Made by a program: the position numbers and the translations under genes. Under the pieces are notes generated by a model that worked only from the letters and a program-made list of their open reading frames with translations, searched no databases and was not told where the DNA came from. A stretch of DNA of 64,000 nucleotides from G963923955 sp963923955. Its GTDB lineage: Bacteria; Pseudomonadota; Gammaproteobacteria; Eutrophobiales; Eutrophobiaceae. Positions within the stretch are counted from its first letter, which is position 1. The number at the start of each line of letters is the position of its first letter. Shown in pieces: positions 9,134-18,409 of the stretch. The stretch lies in the NCBI GenBank assembly GCA_963923955.1, contig OZ000552.1:1364001-1428000 (forward strand), read 5' to 3'.

Positions 9134-9383
9134 CACTTCACGACTTGTCCTTCGGCTTTTTGTTTTTGTGCCGACCGTGCTGCTTTGCGGCATGGTCTAT
9201 GCCGATGCGCTGGCAGTTGTCGACTTTATTGGCACGATCCACCGCTTTTTTCTCCCTGAGCATCTCAACAGCATTGCAAACGCGCCGGAGAGTATGCTCG
9301 TTCTCGTTACCACTGTCGGGCTGTTCATGCTGGCCATGGAGATCGCGGCCCGCAGGCTGTCCCGGCAAAAAAAAGACGAATAG
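9126..9383 (+). CDS. Small two-helix membrane protein between rseA and rseB
   Basis: An 85-residue protein that I do not recognise. Two hydrophobic segments (about 6-24 and 57-74) predict an inner-membrane hairpin, ending in a basic tail (RRLSRQKKDE). Its ATG overlaps the rseA stop (ATGAGTAG), and rseB begins two bases after its stop, so it is translationally embedded in the sigma-E operon. The canonical operon has rseC (mucC), a two-helix membrane protein, after rseB; that gene is absent here. This one might fill a related role, but I see no sequence similarity to support that. Confidence 0.75.
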   Translation: MSSTSRLVLRLFVFVPTVLLCGMVYADALAVVDFIGTIHRFFLPEHLNSIANAPESMLVLVTTVGLFMLAMEIAARRLSRQKKDE

Positions 9384-9385
9384 AC

Positions 9386-10360
9386 TTGCACATTCTCTCC
9401 CGTTTTATCGTCCTTGTTGCCTTCGTCCCGGCCTTTTTGCCCCATGCCGGGGCCGCAGAGTTGCCCATCGCCCAGGACCTGATCAACCAGATGTCGCAGG
9501 CCTCCAGGCAGCTGAACTATGACGGGGTGTTTATCTATCGGCGTGGCCAGCAATTAGAGGCCATGCGCCTGATCCACAAGGCCGGTGCCGCCGGTGAATA
9601 TGAACGGCTGGTGTCGCTGACCGGGGCGGCGCGCGAGATTATTCGCGATAATGAATCGGTCACCTGTATCTTTTCCGATGACAAGGCGGTGATGGTGGAG
9701 AAGAGCAGGCCGGATCAGTTTCTTGCCGGTCTGCTGCCGGAGCCTGTCGAACTCATATCGCAATACTACTCCTTTTCCGTAACCGGCGAGGATCGCATCG
9801 CCGGGCGCCATAGCTGGATCGTCAACATCAGCCCCAAAGATGCACACCGCTACGGCTATCAATTATGGATAGATAAAGACAGCCACTTGTTGTTAAAATC
9901 ACAACTGAAAAACAAATCGGGGCTCTTGCTGGAGCAGATCATGTTCACCCAGCTGAGCGTCTTGGATGCCATCGGGGAAGAATTATTGCAGCCTTCTATC
10001 TCCGGTGCGAATTATACCTGGCACCGGGGCGAGACGGTGGAGCAGGCAGAGGGCGAGGCTAAAAATAAATGGCGGGTTGGCTGGATGCCGGAGGGCTTTG
10101 CGTTACGTCATTATGAAAGACAAGCCATATCCACCAGCAAGGCAATGGTCGATCACCTGATGTTCACCGATGGCCTGGCGATGGTGTCTATCTTTATTGA
10201 AAAGAATAATTCGCAGCCGGAGAGTGCCGCAGGCGCATCGAATGTGGGTGGCGTGAATACCTTCGCCCGTTTTGCCAATGGTTATCAAGTTACCGCTGTC
10301 GGTGAAGTACCGGAACTCACGGTGAGGAAGATGGCCAATTCCGTCGTTGCCGTAGATTAA
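9386..10360 (+). CDS. rseB: Periplasmic sigma-E regulator RseB (MucB)
   Basis: A 324-residue periplasmic protein that binds the periplasmic part of RseA and shields it from DegS-type proteolysis until lipoprotein or LPS signals release it. A signal peptide (FIVLVAFVPAFLPHAGA) precedes the lipoprotein-like N-terminal domain, containing YDGVFIYRRGQQLEAMRL and the YGYQLWIDKDSHLLLKSQL motif typical of MucB; the smaller C-terminal domain starts near 220. The start codon is TTG, two bases after the preceding stop, suggesting translational coupling. Confidence 0.92.
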   Translation: MHILSRFIVLVAFVPAFLPHAGAAELPIAQDLINQMSQASRQLNYDGVFIYRRGQQLEAMRLIHKAGAAGEYERLVSLTGAAREIIRDNESVTCIFSDDKAVMVEKSRPDQFLAGLLPEPVELISQYYSFSVTGEDRIAGRHSWIVNISPKDAHRYGYQLWIDKDSHLLLKSQLKNKSGLLLEQIMFTQLSVLDAIGEELLQPSISGANYTWHRGETVEQAEGEAKNKWRVGWMPEGFALRHYERQAISTSKAMVDHLMFTDGLAMVSIFIEKNNSQPESAAGASNVGGVNTFARFANGYQVTAVGEVPELTVRKMANSVVAVD

Positions 10361-10417
10361 ACATTGCCGTCCGGTCAGTTTTCCCCGGCAAATACACATT
10401 ACCTGGAGTTATCACTT

Positions 10418-11854
10418 ATGAAGCAAAGTCTTATATTTCCCTTAGCATATAAATTTTTATTGTCCCTGGGCCTGGTGTTGATCGCCCAGCATGCCCTTGC
10501 CGTCTCCCTGCCCGATTTTACCCCCCTGGTGGAAGAGAACTCCTCCGCCGTTGTGAATATCAGCACGAGTCTCAAGAAGGGCGGCACCCCCTCGCGCGGC
10601 TTTCAGATGCCGGACATTCCTGAGGGCAGCCCCTTCCATGATTTTTTCGAGAAGTTCTTCGGCCAGATTCCGGAAGGCCGGGGCGAGCCCTTTCGGGAGC
10701 GGAATTCTTTAGGTTCGGGTTTTATCATTTCCGCCGATGGCTATGTGATCACGAATAACCATGTGGTGAAGGATGCCGAGCAGGTGATCGTGCGTTTGAA
10801 TGACCGCCGGGAGCTGGTTGCGGAGATAATCGGCACCGATGCGCGCAGTGATATTGCCGTGTTGAAGATAGAGGCCGGCAACCTGCCCTTTGTGAAACTG
10901 GGCGATTCGTCCAAACTGAAAGTCGGCGAATGGGTGCTGGCCATTGGCTCGCCCTTTGGCTTTGATTATTCGGTCACCGCCGGCATCGTCAGCGCGATAG
11001 GCCGCAGCCTGCCGAATGAAAACTATGTGCCCTTTATCCAGACGGATGTGGCGATCAACCCGGGAAATTCCGGTGGGCCCTTGTTTAATCTGGATGGTGA
11101 AGTAGTCGGGGTTAATTCCCAGATCTACAGCCGCACCGGCGGCTTTATGGGCCTCTCCTTTGCCGTGCCGATCAATGTGGTGAATAACGTCTATACCCAA
11201 CTCAAAGAAAAGGGACGTGTCTCGCGCGGCTGGCTGGGGGTGCTGATACAGGATGTGACCAGGGAGCTCGCCGAATCCTTCGGCATGGAGAAATCCCAGG
11301 GCGCACTGGTGGCCAAGGTATTGGCCGATAGCCCGGCCAGTCGGGCGGGGCTGGAAGTGGGCGATGTGATCATCCGCTTTGATGGCAATGAGGTCTCCTC
11401 ATCCTCAGATCTACCGCCGATGGTGGGCAGGTCGGATGTGAACAGCAGCGTCCCTTTGCAAGTCATCCGCCGCGGCAAGCAACAGCGATTAACCGTCGAG
11501 ATCGCCGAGTTGCCTGAGGATCCGCGCCTGGCGGCGGGCGCTCCGGCCGATGCGCAGGCCGGCCAGTCCAACGCACTGAACATTAGTGTCAAAGACTTAA
11601 ATGCCAAGCAGCGCGAAGAGCTTGACCTAAAAGAACATGGCGTGCTGGTAGAACAGATTGACATGGGGCCGGCGAGTAAGGCCGGCATACGCAGCGGCGA
11701 TATAATTTTGTTGCTCGACAATATCAAGGTCAAGGATAGCGCGCACTTCTACAAACTGCTGGATGAACTGCCGCGCGATAAATCCATTCCGGTATTGATC
11801 CAACGGCGCGGCAATCCGATCTTCTTGGCCTTAAAACTGCCGGACGATGACTGA
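10418..11854 (+). CDS. mucD: Periplasmic serine protease/chaperone, DegP/MucD type
   Basis: A 478-residue HtrA-family protease that degrades misfolded periplasmic proteins. The signal peptide ends near residue 28 (QHALA). The catalytic triad is visible as His115 (NNHVVKD), Asp145 (RSDIAVLK) and Ser218 (GNSGGP). Two PDZ domains follow (about 280-370 and 390-475). ATG 10418 is chosen because GGAG sits nine bases upstream and the signal peptide then begins MKQSLIF. It closes the sigma-E operon as in pseudomonads. Its stop overlaps the next start by 8 bases. Confidence 0.94.
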   Translation: MKQSLIFPLAYKFLLSLGLVLIAQHALAVSLPDFTPLVEENSSAVVNISTSLKKGGTPSRGFQMPDIPEGSPFHDFFEKFFGQIPEGRGEPFRERNSLGSGFIISADGYVITNNHVVKDAEQVIVRLNDRRELVAEIIGTDARSDIAVLKIEAGNLPFVKLGDSSKLKVGEWVLAIGSPFGFDYSVTAGIVSAIGRSLPNENYVPFIQTDVAINPGNSGGPLFNLDGEVVGVNSQIYSRTGGFMGLSFAVPINVVNNVYTQLKEKGRVSRGWLGVLIQDVTRELAESFGMEKSQGALVAKVLADSPASRAGLEVGDVIIRFDGNEVSSSSDLPPMVGRSDVNSSVPLQVIRRGKQQRLTVEIAELPEDPRLAAGAPADAQAGQSNALNISVKDLNAKQREELDLKEHGVLVEQIDMGPASKAGIRSGDIILLLDNIKVKDSAHFYKLLDELPRDKSIPVLIQRRGNPIFLALKLPDDD

Positions 11855-12107
11855 GCAGATAGAGTTTTTTATCTATGGACGCGCTATCTGCCCGCTCTGT
11901 GATGAGATGAAACAGGAACTGGACCGGCTAATGTCTGGAAAGAGCTATAAGTGTCATGTGATCAATGTTGATAGCGACCCGGCGCTTAAGCAACGCTTTG
12001 GTGCGCGCATTCCGGTGCTCGTATCCGGGGGACAGGAATTGTGTGAATCCAGATTGGATAAGGCCGTCCTGCTACAATATCTGGAGGGGTTGGCCCTAAG
12101 CAAATAG
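11847..12107 (+). CDS. Glutaredoxin-like thiol-disulfide protein
   Basis: An 86-residue thioredoxin-fold protein of the glutaredoxin-like (DUF836) group. The redox motif CPLC is at residues 15-18, a cis-proline region RIPVLVSGGQELCESRLD follows, and there is no signal peptide. The same small gene often accompanies mucD-lepA in gammaproteobacteria. It overlaps the mucD stop by 8 bases, so translation is probably coupled. Physiological partner unknown. Confidence 0.85.
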   Translation: MTEQIEFFIYGRAICPLCDEMKQELDRLMSGKSYKCHVINVDSDPALKQRFGARIPVLVSGGQELCESRLDKAVLLQYLEGLALSK

Positions 12108-12127
12108 GCGCATGGCTTTAGCCCCGG

Positions 12128-12156
12128 TTCACCTTATGCGCCTTATAGGCTAAAAT
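12128..12156 (+). promoter_or_regulatory. Candidate sigma-70 promoter upstream of lepA
   Basis: TTCACC (12128-12133) and TAAAAT (12151-12156) are separated by 17 bases and read toward lepA, 44 bases before the TTG start. The region also has an inverted repeat GGCGCAT...ATGCGCC around it. Seen by eye only. Confidence 0.4.
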
Positions 12157-12199
12157 CCGCCCGCACCTGCCTTAACCCGCCTTAACGAGGCGACTTGAA

Positions 12200-13999
12200 T
12201 TGCACATGCAGCACATCCGCAACTTTTCCATCATTGCCCATATCGATCATGGCAAATCAACCCTTGCCGATCGCTTCATCCAGCTGTGCGGCGGCCTGAG
12301 CGAGCGCGAGATGCAGGAACAAGTGCTGGACTCGATGGAGCTGGAGCGTGAGCGCGGCATCACGATTAAATCCCAGAGCGTCTCGCTCAACTATGCCGCG
12401 CAAGATGGCAAGGACTACCTGTTAAACCTGATCGACACGCCGGGGCATGTTGATTTCAGCTACGAGGTCTCCCGCTCGCTCTCTGCCTGTGAGGGCGCGC
12501 TGCTGGTTGTTGATGCCGCGCAAGGCGTTGAGGCACAAAGCGTGGCGAATTGCTTCACGGCCATCGAACACGACTTGGAGGTACTGCCGGTATTAAACAA
12601 GATCGATCTGCCATCGGCCGATCCTGCGCGGGTGATCCAGGAGATTGAGGAAATTATCGGCTTAGAAGCGCAGAATGCCTTGCGGGTGAGCGCAAAGACG
12701 GGCGAGAATATTCATGCCTTGCTGGAGCAGATTATCGCCCTTGTGCCGGCCCCGGCCGGGCGGCGGCAGGCAGCCTTAAAAGCACTGATCATTGACTCCT
12801 GGTTTGATAATTACCTCGGCGTGGTTTCCCTGGTCAGGGTGCTGGATGGTCGGCTTGAATGCGGCAAGAAGCTCAAAGTGATGTCAACGGGCGAGGATTA
12901 TCTGGTTGATGAGGTCGGCATCTTCACGCCCAAACGGACGAAAAGGGCGAGCCTTGAGAGCGGCGAGGTGGGCTATGTGGTGGCCGGGATCAAGGACATT
13001 AACGGGGCGCCTGTCGGGGCGACCCTGACCTCGGCACAGCGGCCCGCCGCCGCCGCCCTGCCGGGATTCCAGAAGATCAAACCGCGGGTATTTTCCGGGC
13101 TTTATCCGGTTGATTCCGGGGAATATGAATCCTTTCGCGATGCCCTGGCCCGGCTCAGTCTCAATGATGCGGCGCTGCATTATGAACCGGAGACCTCTCA
13201 AGCGCTCGGCTCTGGTTTTCGGTGCGGTTTTTTAGGTATGCTGCACATGGAGATCGTGCAGGAGCGCCTGGAGCGAGAATATGATCTCGACCTCATCACC
13301 ACCGCGCCCACGGTCATTTATGAAGTAGAGACCACCGGCGGGGAAGTGATTTATGTTGATAACCCGGCCAAACTGCCCGCGGCGGACAAGATAAGGGAGA
13401 TCCGCGAGCCGCTGATTCGGGCTGATATTCTAGTGCCGCAGGAATACCTGGGCAATGTCATCGCCCTGTGCATGGAAAAACGCGGGCAGCAAAAAAAACT
13501 CCAGTATCTGGCCCGGCAGATCGCCCTAGGTTTTGAGCTGCCCATGAGCGAGGTGGTATTGGATTTCTTTGATCGGCTAAAATCAGTGAGCCGGGGGTAT
13601 GCCTCTTTTGATTATGTGTTTTTGCGCTATCAGGCGGCGGCCTTGATAAAGATGGACATCTTGATCAACGGCGAGCGTGTCGATGCCCTGTCGTCCATTG
13701 TGCACCGGGATTTGTCCATGCGCAGGGGGCGGGAGTTGACGGAGAAGATGCGGGCGCTGATCCCGCGGCAGATGTTTGATGTGGCCATTCAGGCCGCGGT
13801 CGGTTCAAAGATCCTCGCCCGGCAGACGGTGAAGGCCCTGCGCAAGAACGTCACCGCCAAGTGCTACGGCGGTGACGTAACCCGCAAACGAAAATTATTG
13901 GAAAAACAAAAGGCAGGCAAAAAACGCATGAAACAATTCGGCTCGGTGGACATTCCCCAGGCGGCCTTCATGGCCATCTTGCAGGCCGGGAAAGATTGA
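12200..13999 (+). CDS. lepA: Elongation factor 4, back-translocating GTPase
   Basis: A 599-residue ribosome-binding GTPase of the LepA/EF4 family. The P-loop lies in AHIDHGKST (residues 14-22), switch II in DTPGHVDF, and NKID is the G4 motif; the family-specific C-terminal domain includes AKCYGGDVTRKRKLLEKQ. The TTG at 12200 has CGAGG at nine bases, while an in-frame ATG sits two codons on at 12206; either may be used. It overlaps lepB by one base (TGATG). lepA-lepB-rnc-era order is conserved in this class. Confidence 0.97.
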   Translation: MHMQHIRNFSIIAHIDHGKSTLADRFIQLCGGLSEREMQEQVLDSMELERERGITIKSQSVSLNYAAQDGKDYLLNLIDTPGHVDFSYEVSRSLSACEGALLVVDAAQGVEAQSVANCFTAIEHDLEVLPVLNKIDLPSADPARVIQEIEEIIGLEAQNALRVSAKTGENIHALLEQIIALVPAPAGRRQAALKALIIDSWFDNYLGVVSLVRVLDGRLECGKKLKVMSTGEDYLVDEVGIFTPKRTKRASLESGEVGYVVAGIKDINGAPVGATLTSAQRPAAAALPGFQKIKPRVFSGLYPVDSGEYESFRDALARLSLNDAALHYEPETSQALGSGFRCGFLGMLHMEIVQERLEREYDLDLITTAPTVIYEVETTGGEVIYVDNPAKLPAADKIREIREPLIRADILVPQEYLGNVIALCMEKRGQQKKLQYLARQIALGFELPMSEVVLDFFDRLKSVSRGYASFDYVFLRYQAAALIKMDILINGERVDALSSIVHRDLSMRRGRELTEKMRALIPRQMFDVAIQAAVGSKILARQTVKALRKNVTAKCYGGDVTRKRKLLEKQKAGKKRMKQFGSVDIPQAAFMAILQAGKD

Positions 14000-14796
14000 T
14001 GAACTTTGACTTCGCAGCGCTCCTGGTCTTTCTGACCCTCGCCAGTGGTCTTATCTGGGCAGTGGATGCGCTGTTCTTTGCGCCCCGCCGCAAACGGGAA
14101 ATGGATGCGGGAAGTGCGGAGGCGGGCGGCAAGGAGCCGGTCTGGGTGGAGTATGCCCGCTCGTTTTTCCCGATATTTCTGATCGTACTCATCCTGCGCT
14201 CCTTTATCGTCGAACCCTTTCGTATCCCTTCTGCCTCCATGATGCCGACCTTGTTGATCGGTGATTTCATCCTGGTCAATAAATATGACTACGGCATTCG
14301 GCTGCCGGTGTTGCACACCCGGATTGTGAAGAATGGGCAGCCGGCGCGCGGGGACATTGTTGTGTTTCGTTATCCAGAAGATCCGAGCATCCCTTATATC
14401 AAACGCGTCATCGGCCTGCCTGGGGATCAAATCAGCTATCGGGACCGGGTGCTCTATGTGAATAAAATACCGGTAAAACAAGAACTTATCGGTATTTACG
14501 ACGGGCAGGGCGCGGGGGATATGATGGATGGGGCGCAGCTTTTGAGCGAGCAGCTGCCGCATGTGGCGCATGATATTTTGATTGATGCCGGGCGTTTTTC
14601 CATAGATGATCAGGTCATTGTTCCCGCCGGCCACTATTATGTCATGGGCGATAATCGGGATAACAGCAAGGACAGCCGCTTTTGGGGCTTTGTGCCGGAG
14701 GAGAACCTGATGGGGCGGGCCTTTCTAATCTGGATGAACTGGGATGCTAAAAACGGTGGCATAGACTGGCAACGAATTGGTACTATATTAAACTAA
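13999..14796 (+). CDS. lepB: Signal peptidase I
   Basis: A 265-residue inner-membrane serine protease that removes signal peptides of exported proteins. Two N-terminal membrane segments (about 4-26 and 55-72) precede the catalytic domain. The Ser-Lys dyad is visible as Ser80 in PSASMMP and Lys135 in YIKRVIGLPGD; GDNRDNSKDSR is the conserved box E. The start ATG overlaps the lepA stop, giving translational coupling in the lepA-lepB-DUF4845-rnc-era operon. Confidence 0.96.
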   Translation: MNFDFAALLVFLTLASGLIWAVDALFFAPRRKREMDAGSAEAGGKEPVWVEYARSFFPIFLIVLILRSFIVEPFRIPSASMMPTLLIGDFILVNKYDYGIRLPVLHTRIVKNGQPARGDIVVFRYPEDPSIPYIKRVIGLPGDQISYRDRVLYVNKIPVKQELIGIYDGQGAGDMMDGAQLLSEQLPHVAHDILIDAGRFSIDDQVIVPAGHYYVMGDNRDNSKDSRFWGFVPEENLMGRAFLIWMNWDAKNGGIDWQRIGTILN

Positions 14797-14824
14797 ACAG
14801 AATTAAATGACGGGGCGCAGAATA

Positions 14825-15235
14825 ATGAAAAAAATGGCAACAAAGCAGCAGGGTCTGACCTTTATCGGGCTGGTCTTCGTACTGGGTTTTATCGCAATCG
14901 TGGTCTTGTTTGGCCTGCGCGCCTTTCCTCTTTACAACGAAAAATTCCAGGTTATCTCGGCGATGAAGTCGGTAGCCACAAGACCGGATGCTACAGAATT
15001 ATCCACAAAGGATGTCCGCAAATACTTCATGCGTAGCATGCAGGTTACAAATATAACGCTGTTCACTTCGAAAAACATTAAAGACCATCTGCAGGTAATC
15101 AAGCCCAAAAAGCGCGGTGAGCCGAAGATCATGCAGCTTAGCTATGAAAGCAGGAATAAGCTCTTTTCCGATCTAAACCTGATGATGAGCTTTGATCAGA
15201 AGATGCCCTTAAGTGGCCCGAGTGCGGCGGAATAA
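14825..15235 (+). CDS. DUF4845 single-pass membrane protein
   Basis: A 136-residue protein of the DUF4845 family, which sits between lepB and rnc in pseudomonads and relatives. The N-terminus (KQQGLTFIGLVFVLGFIAIV) resembles a type IV pilin leader and membrane segment, but the rest is a small extracytoplasmic domain without pilin features. Function unknown. ATG at 14825 is used; an in-frame ATG at 14807 is possible. The 3' end overlaps the GTG start of rnc by 23 bases. Confidence 0.85.
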   Translation: MKKMATKQQGLTFIGLVFVLGFIAIVVLFGLRAFPLYNEKFQVISAMKSVATRPDATELSTKDVRKYFMRSMQVTNITLFTSKNIKDHLQVIKPKKRGEPKIMQLSYESRNKLFSDLNLMMSFDQKMPLSGPSAAE

Positions 15236-15917
15236 CTCAGTCTCCGCCTTGCAGGAAAAGATCAGCTATCAGTTCCGGGATGCGATCTTACTGGAGACGG
15301 CCCTAACGCATAGCAGCACCGGCAAGGCGAATAACGAGCGCCTGGAATACTTAGGCGATGCCATGCTTGGTTTTATTATTGCTGAGGCCCTGTTCTTAAA
15401 GTTCCCGCAATTATCCGAAGGCCATCTGACCCGGTTACGCGCTTCCCTGGTCAGGCGCGAGACGCTGGCGCAGCTGGCCCGGGAAATTGACCTGGGGGAC
15501 TTTCTGCGGCTGGGGGCGGGCGAGTTGAAAAATGAAGGCTGGCGCCGTGATTCCACCCTGGCCAATGCCTTGGAGGCGCTCATCGGTGCGCTTTATCTGG
15601 ATTCTGATGTCGGGACCTGTCGCGCGTTTGTGGTCAATCTTTATGCCGATCTGTTTGAGAATATTGCCCCGGATATGCCCGCCAAAGACCCCAAGACGGC
15701 CTTGCAGGAGCTGTTACAGGCGAAAAAGATGGCCTTGCCCAGCTATGAAATCATCAAGGAAGAGGGCGCTGCTCACTTGAAGACCTTCACGGTCGCCTGT
15801 CGTGTGGCCGGCCTGCAAGAGCCGGTGATTGCGGCTGGAAGCAGCAAACGTAATGCCGAGCAGGCGGCGGCGGAAGATGTGCTGGCGCGCCTGGACGCGG
15901 CAGACGGCGAGGGATGA
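15213..15917 (+). CDS. rnc: Ribonuclease III
   Basis: A 234-residue double-strand-specific endoribonuclease involved in rRNA and mRNA processing. The catalytic signature ERLEYLGDAML lies at residues 42-52 and the second acidic site in NALEALIGALYLD near 115-127; a double-stranded RNA-binding domain fills about 158-230 (DPKTALQELLQ...AEQAAAEDVL). Starts at GTG inside the preceding gene. era begins nine bases downstream. Confidence 0.96.
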   Translation: MARVRRNNSVSALQEKISYQFRDAILLETALTHSSTGKANNERLEYLGDAMLGFIIAEALFLKFPQLSEGHLTRLRASLVRRETLAQLAREIDLGDFLRLGAGELKNEGWRRDSTLANALEALIGALYLDSDVGTCRAFVVNLYADLFENIAPDMPAKDPKTALQELLQAKKMALPSYEIIKEEGAAHLKTFTVACRVAGLQEPVIAAGSSKRNAEQAAAEDVLARLDAADGEG

Positions 15918-15926
15918 GCCCCGCCT

Positions 15927-16823
15927 GTGCTTGATAACACCCAGCATTGCGGCTATATCACCATCTTAGGCCGGCCTAATGTGGGCAAGTCCACCCTGCT
16001 TAACCGCTTTATCGGGCAGAAACTCAGCATTACCTCGCGCAGACCGCAGACCACGCGCAGACAGCTGCTGGGCATAAAAACCGAGCCCGCCCACCAGCTT
16101 ATTTACATAGACACGCCCGGCCTGCAAAAGAAACACCGCGGACTGCTTAATCGTTTTATGAACAAAGAGGTCCGGAATGCGCTGATCGATATAGATGTCA
16201 TTCTCTTTGTCGTCGATGCGCTGCACTGGACTGAAGCCGATGAGCACATACTGGCATTGCTCCTGGCGGTACGCACACCGGTGCTGTTGGTGGTCAACAA
16301 GATTGACAAGGTGAAAGACAAGGCCTCACTCTTGCCTTTCATAGAGAAACTTTCCGGCCTGTTTGCATTCCAGGGCCTTGTTCCGGTCTCGGCTAAAAAT
16401 GCCGATCACATAGAACAACTAGCGGCGATGATCAGGGCCTTGTTGCCGATCAGGCCCTTTCAATTTGCAGGAGATGAGATTACAGATAAGAACGAGCGCT
16501 TTTTTGCTGCGGAATTTATTCGCGAGAAGCTGACCCGCAAACTCGGCGCCGAACTGCCCTATCAGCTATCCGTCACCATCGAGCAGTTTTCTACCCAAGG
16601 CGATATTCGCCATGTGCATGCGATAATCTGGTCGGAGAGCGAACGGCATAAACGCATCATTATCGGCAGACATGGTTTGATCTTAAAATCAGTCGGCGAG
16701 CAGGCGCGCAAAGACATGGAAGGCCTATTCGGCAGCAAGGTTTATCTTCAGACTTGGGTGAAGATAAAAAAGAAATGGACGAAGGATGCAAGTGCGCTTG
16801 CTCAATTAGGTTATACCCTGTAG
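15927..16823 (+). CDS. era: Ribosome-assembly GTPase Era
   Basis: A 298-residue GTPase that binds 16S rRNA and helps mature the 30S subunit. G1 is GRPNVGKST (15-23), G3 is DTPGL, G4 is NKID; the C-terminal KH domain contains RHKRIIIGRHGLILKSVGE. Starts at GTG (15927). The normal rnc-era-recO order is kept, and the recO reading frame overlaps its 3' end. Confidence 0.96.
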   Translation: MLDNTQHCGYITILGRPNVGKSTLLNRFIGQKLSITSRRPQTTRRQLLGIKTEPAHQLIYIDTPGLQKKHRGLLNRFMNKEVRNALIDIDVILFVVDALHWTEADEHILALLLAVRTPVLLVVNKIDKVKDKASLLPFIEKLSGLFAFQGLVPVSAKNADHIEQLAAMIRALLPIRPFQFAGDEITDKNERFFAAEFIREKLTRKLGAELPYQLSVTIEQFSTQGDIRHVHAIIWSESERHKRIIIGRHGLILKSVGEQARKDMEGLFGSKVYLQTWVKIKKKWTKDASALAQLGYTL

Positions 16824-17563
16824 ACATAAGGTTACTTTCCCTGAAGGTTGAACCTCATCGCTGCTATATACTGCACCAGCGCTCTTATAGAGAAAGCAGC
16901 GCCCTGTTGGATGTATTCTCATCCGTGCATGGGCGCATCAGCCTGATAGCAAAAGGCATTAAAAATAAAAAAGCGCAGAAAAATGCGCTAATCCAGCCGG
17001 CGCAAGGCCTGGAGCTGGCCTGGTCGGGCAGGGGAGAGCTGGGCACCTTGACTCATATAGAGCCTAACAAAAAGCCGCTTAGATTTTCCGGCAAGAATCA
17101 GCTTGCTGTCTTTTATCTAAATGAACTACTCATACGATTATTGCATCAACACGTCCCGCACCCGGCGCTGTTTGCAGCCTATGATCAGGCGCTTTGCCGC
17201 CTCAGCGAGGATGAAGACCCGGATTACGCTCTGCGGATATTTGAAAAGAAACTGCTGGATGAACTGGGCTATGGCTTGGTGCTGGATCATGATGTGCAGA
17301 CAGGCGAGGCCATTACACCGGCAGGCGCTTATTATTATCAGATTGAACACGGGCCGCTAAGATCGCCGCCCGCTGCCGACGAATATGTAGCGCTATCCGG
17401 CGCAACCCTGCTCGCCCTGCATACCGAGAAGCTGCAAGCCCCCGCGGCCTTAAGAGAAGCAAAACAACTGATGCGCATGAGCCTGAATCGGCATCTGGGC
17501 AACAAGGCGCTGGCAAGCAGGGAGTTGTACCGGGCCTACTTAAAACACGCCTTAGATCGTTAG
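16775..17563 (+). CDS. recO: DNA repair protein RecO
   Basis: RecO helps load RecA at gaps with RecF and RecR. The family N-terminal OB-fold is seen in EPHRCYILHQRSYRESSALLDVFSSVHGRI, and the C-terminal helical domain follows; a zinc motif is not evident, as in many gammaproteobacteria. The start is uncertain: ATG 16775 overlaps era by 49 bases and adds about 25 unconserved residues, while no ATG/GTG/TTG occurs between there and the conserved region. A rare start codon (for example ATA or CTG near 16828-16843) is possible. Confidence 0.87.
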   Translation: MDEGCKCACSIRLYPVDIRLLSLKVEPHRCYILHQRSYRESSALLDVFSSVHGRISLIAKGIKNKKAQKNALIQPAQGLELAWSGRGELGTLTHIEPNKKPLRFSGKNQLAVFYLNELLIRLLHQHVPHPALFAAYDQALCRLSEDEDPDYALRIFEKKLLDELGYGLVLDHDVQTGEAITPAGAYYYQIEHGPLRSPPAADEYVALSGATLLALHTEKLQAPAALREAKQLMRMSLNRHLGNKALASRELYRAYLKHALDR

Positions 17564-17626
17564 CACTATCCAGGCCATATACGTTAAAATTCCGATTTTT
17601 CCCATATCACATTTAGGTCCCGCAAG

Positions 17627-18349
17627 ATGATCCGACTAGGGGTGAACATTGACCATATTGCCACGCTCAGGCAGGCGCGCCTGACTCAGTATCCTGAGCC
17701 GGTGCATGCCGCCCTGCTGGTGGAACAGGCGGGTGCAGACTCCATCACCGTGCATCTGCGTGAAGACCGGCGGCATATCCATGAGCGTGATGTGCGGCTG
17801 CTCAAGGAAGTGCTGTCCATACCGCTCAATCTTGAGATGGCGGTTACTGAAGAGATGCTGCGCATCGCCGAAGCGCTGAGACCGCGCTATTGCTGTCTGG
17901 TACCGGAAAACCGGCAAGAGTTGACCACGGAAGGAGGGCTGGATGTCATTGCACAGAAGAAGAAAGTGTCAATGGCCTGTGAGCGCTTAAATGCTGAGGA
18001 GATTGAGCCTTCGCTGTTCATCGATGCGGATGAAGATCAGATAGAAGCGGCGCTGGTCTGCGGAGCAAAGACTGTGGAGATACATACCGGGGCCTATGCA
18101 GAGGCAGAGACGCCGGCGCAAGCAGAAGAAGAATTAAAAAGAATTATGACTGCTGCTCGCTTTGCAGATAATATCGGCCTGCAGGTCAACGCCGGTCATG
18201 GGCTGAATTATCAGAATGTTCAGGCCCTCGCCGCTACGCCGCTGATAACAGAAGTGAACATCGGCCATAGCATTATCGCCAGAGCGGTATTCACCGGCCT
18301 GGAAGAGGCCGTGCGCGAGATGAAACATCTGCTCTTGGGGCAAGGCTAA
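17627..18349 (+). CDS. pdxJ: Pyridoxine 5'-phosphate synthase
   Basis: A 240-residue TIM-barrel enzyme that condenses 3-amino-2-oxopropyl phosphate with deoxyxylulose 5-phosphate in vitamin B6 synthesis. The N-terminal MIRLGVNIDHIATLRQAR, the central VTVHLREDRRHI-like segment and the C-terminal HGLNYQNVQAL and EVNIGHSIIARA are characteristic. It follows recO as in other gammaproteobacteria. The usual downstream acpS is missing; prfC comes next. Confidence 0.97.
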   Translation: MIRLGVNIDHIATLRQARLTQYPEPVHAALLVEQAGADSITVHLREDRRHIHERDVRLLKEVLSIPLNLEMAVTEEMLRIAEALRPRYCCLVPENRQELTTEGGLDVIAQKKKVSMACERLNAEEIEPSLFIDADEDQIEAALVCGAKTVEIHTGAYAEAETPAQAEEELKRIMTAARFADNIGLQVNAGHGLNYQNVQALAATPLITEVNIGHSIIARAVFTGLEEAVREMKHLLLGQG

Positions 18350-18409
18350 GTCTCCCTCGACAGCCTTGATTCGCTCCGCTTTTTGCCAGTATCAGTCTGA
18401 TTGTTTTAC

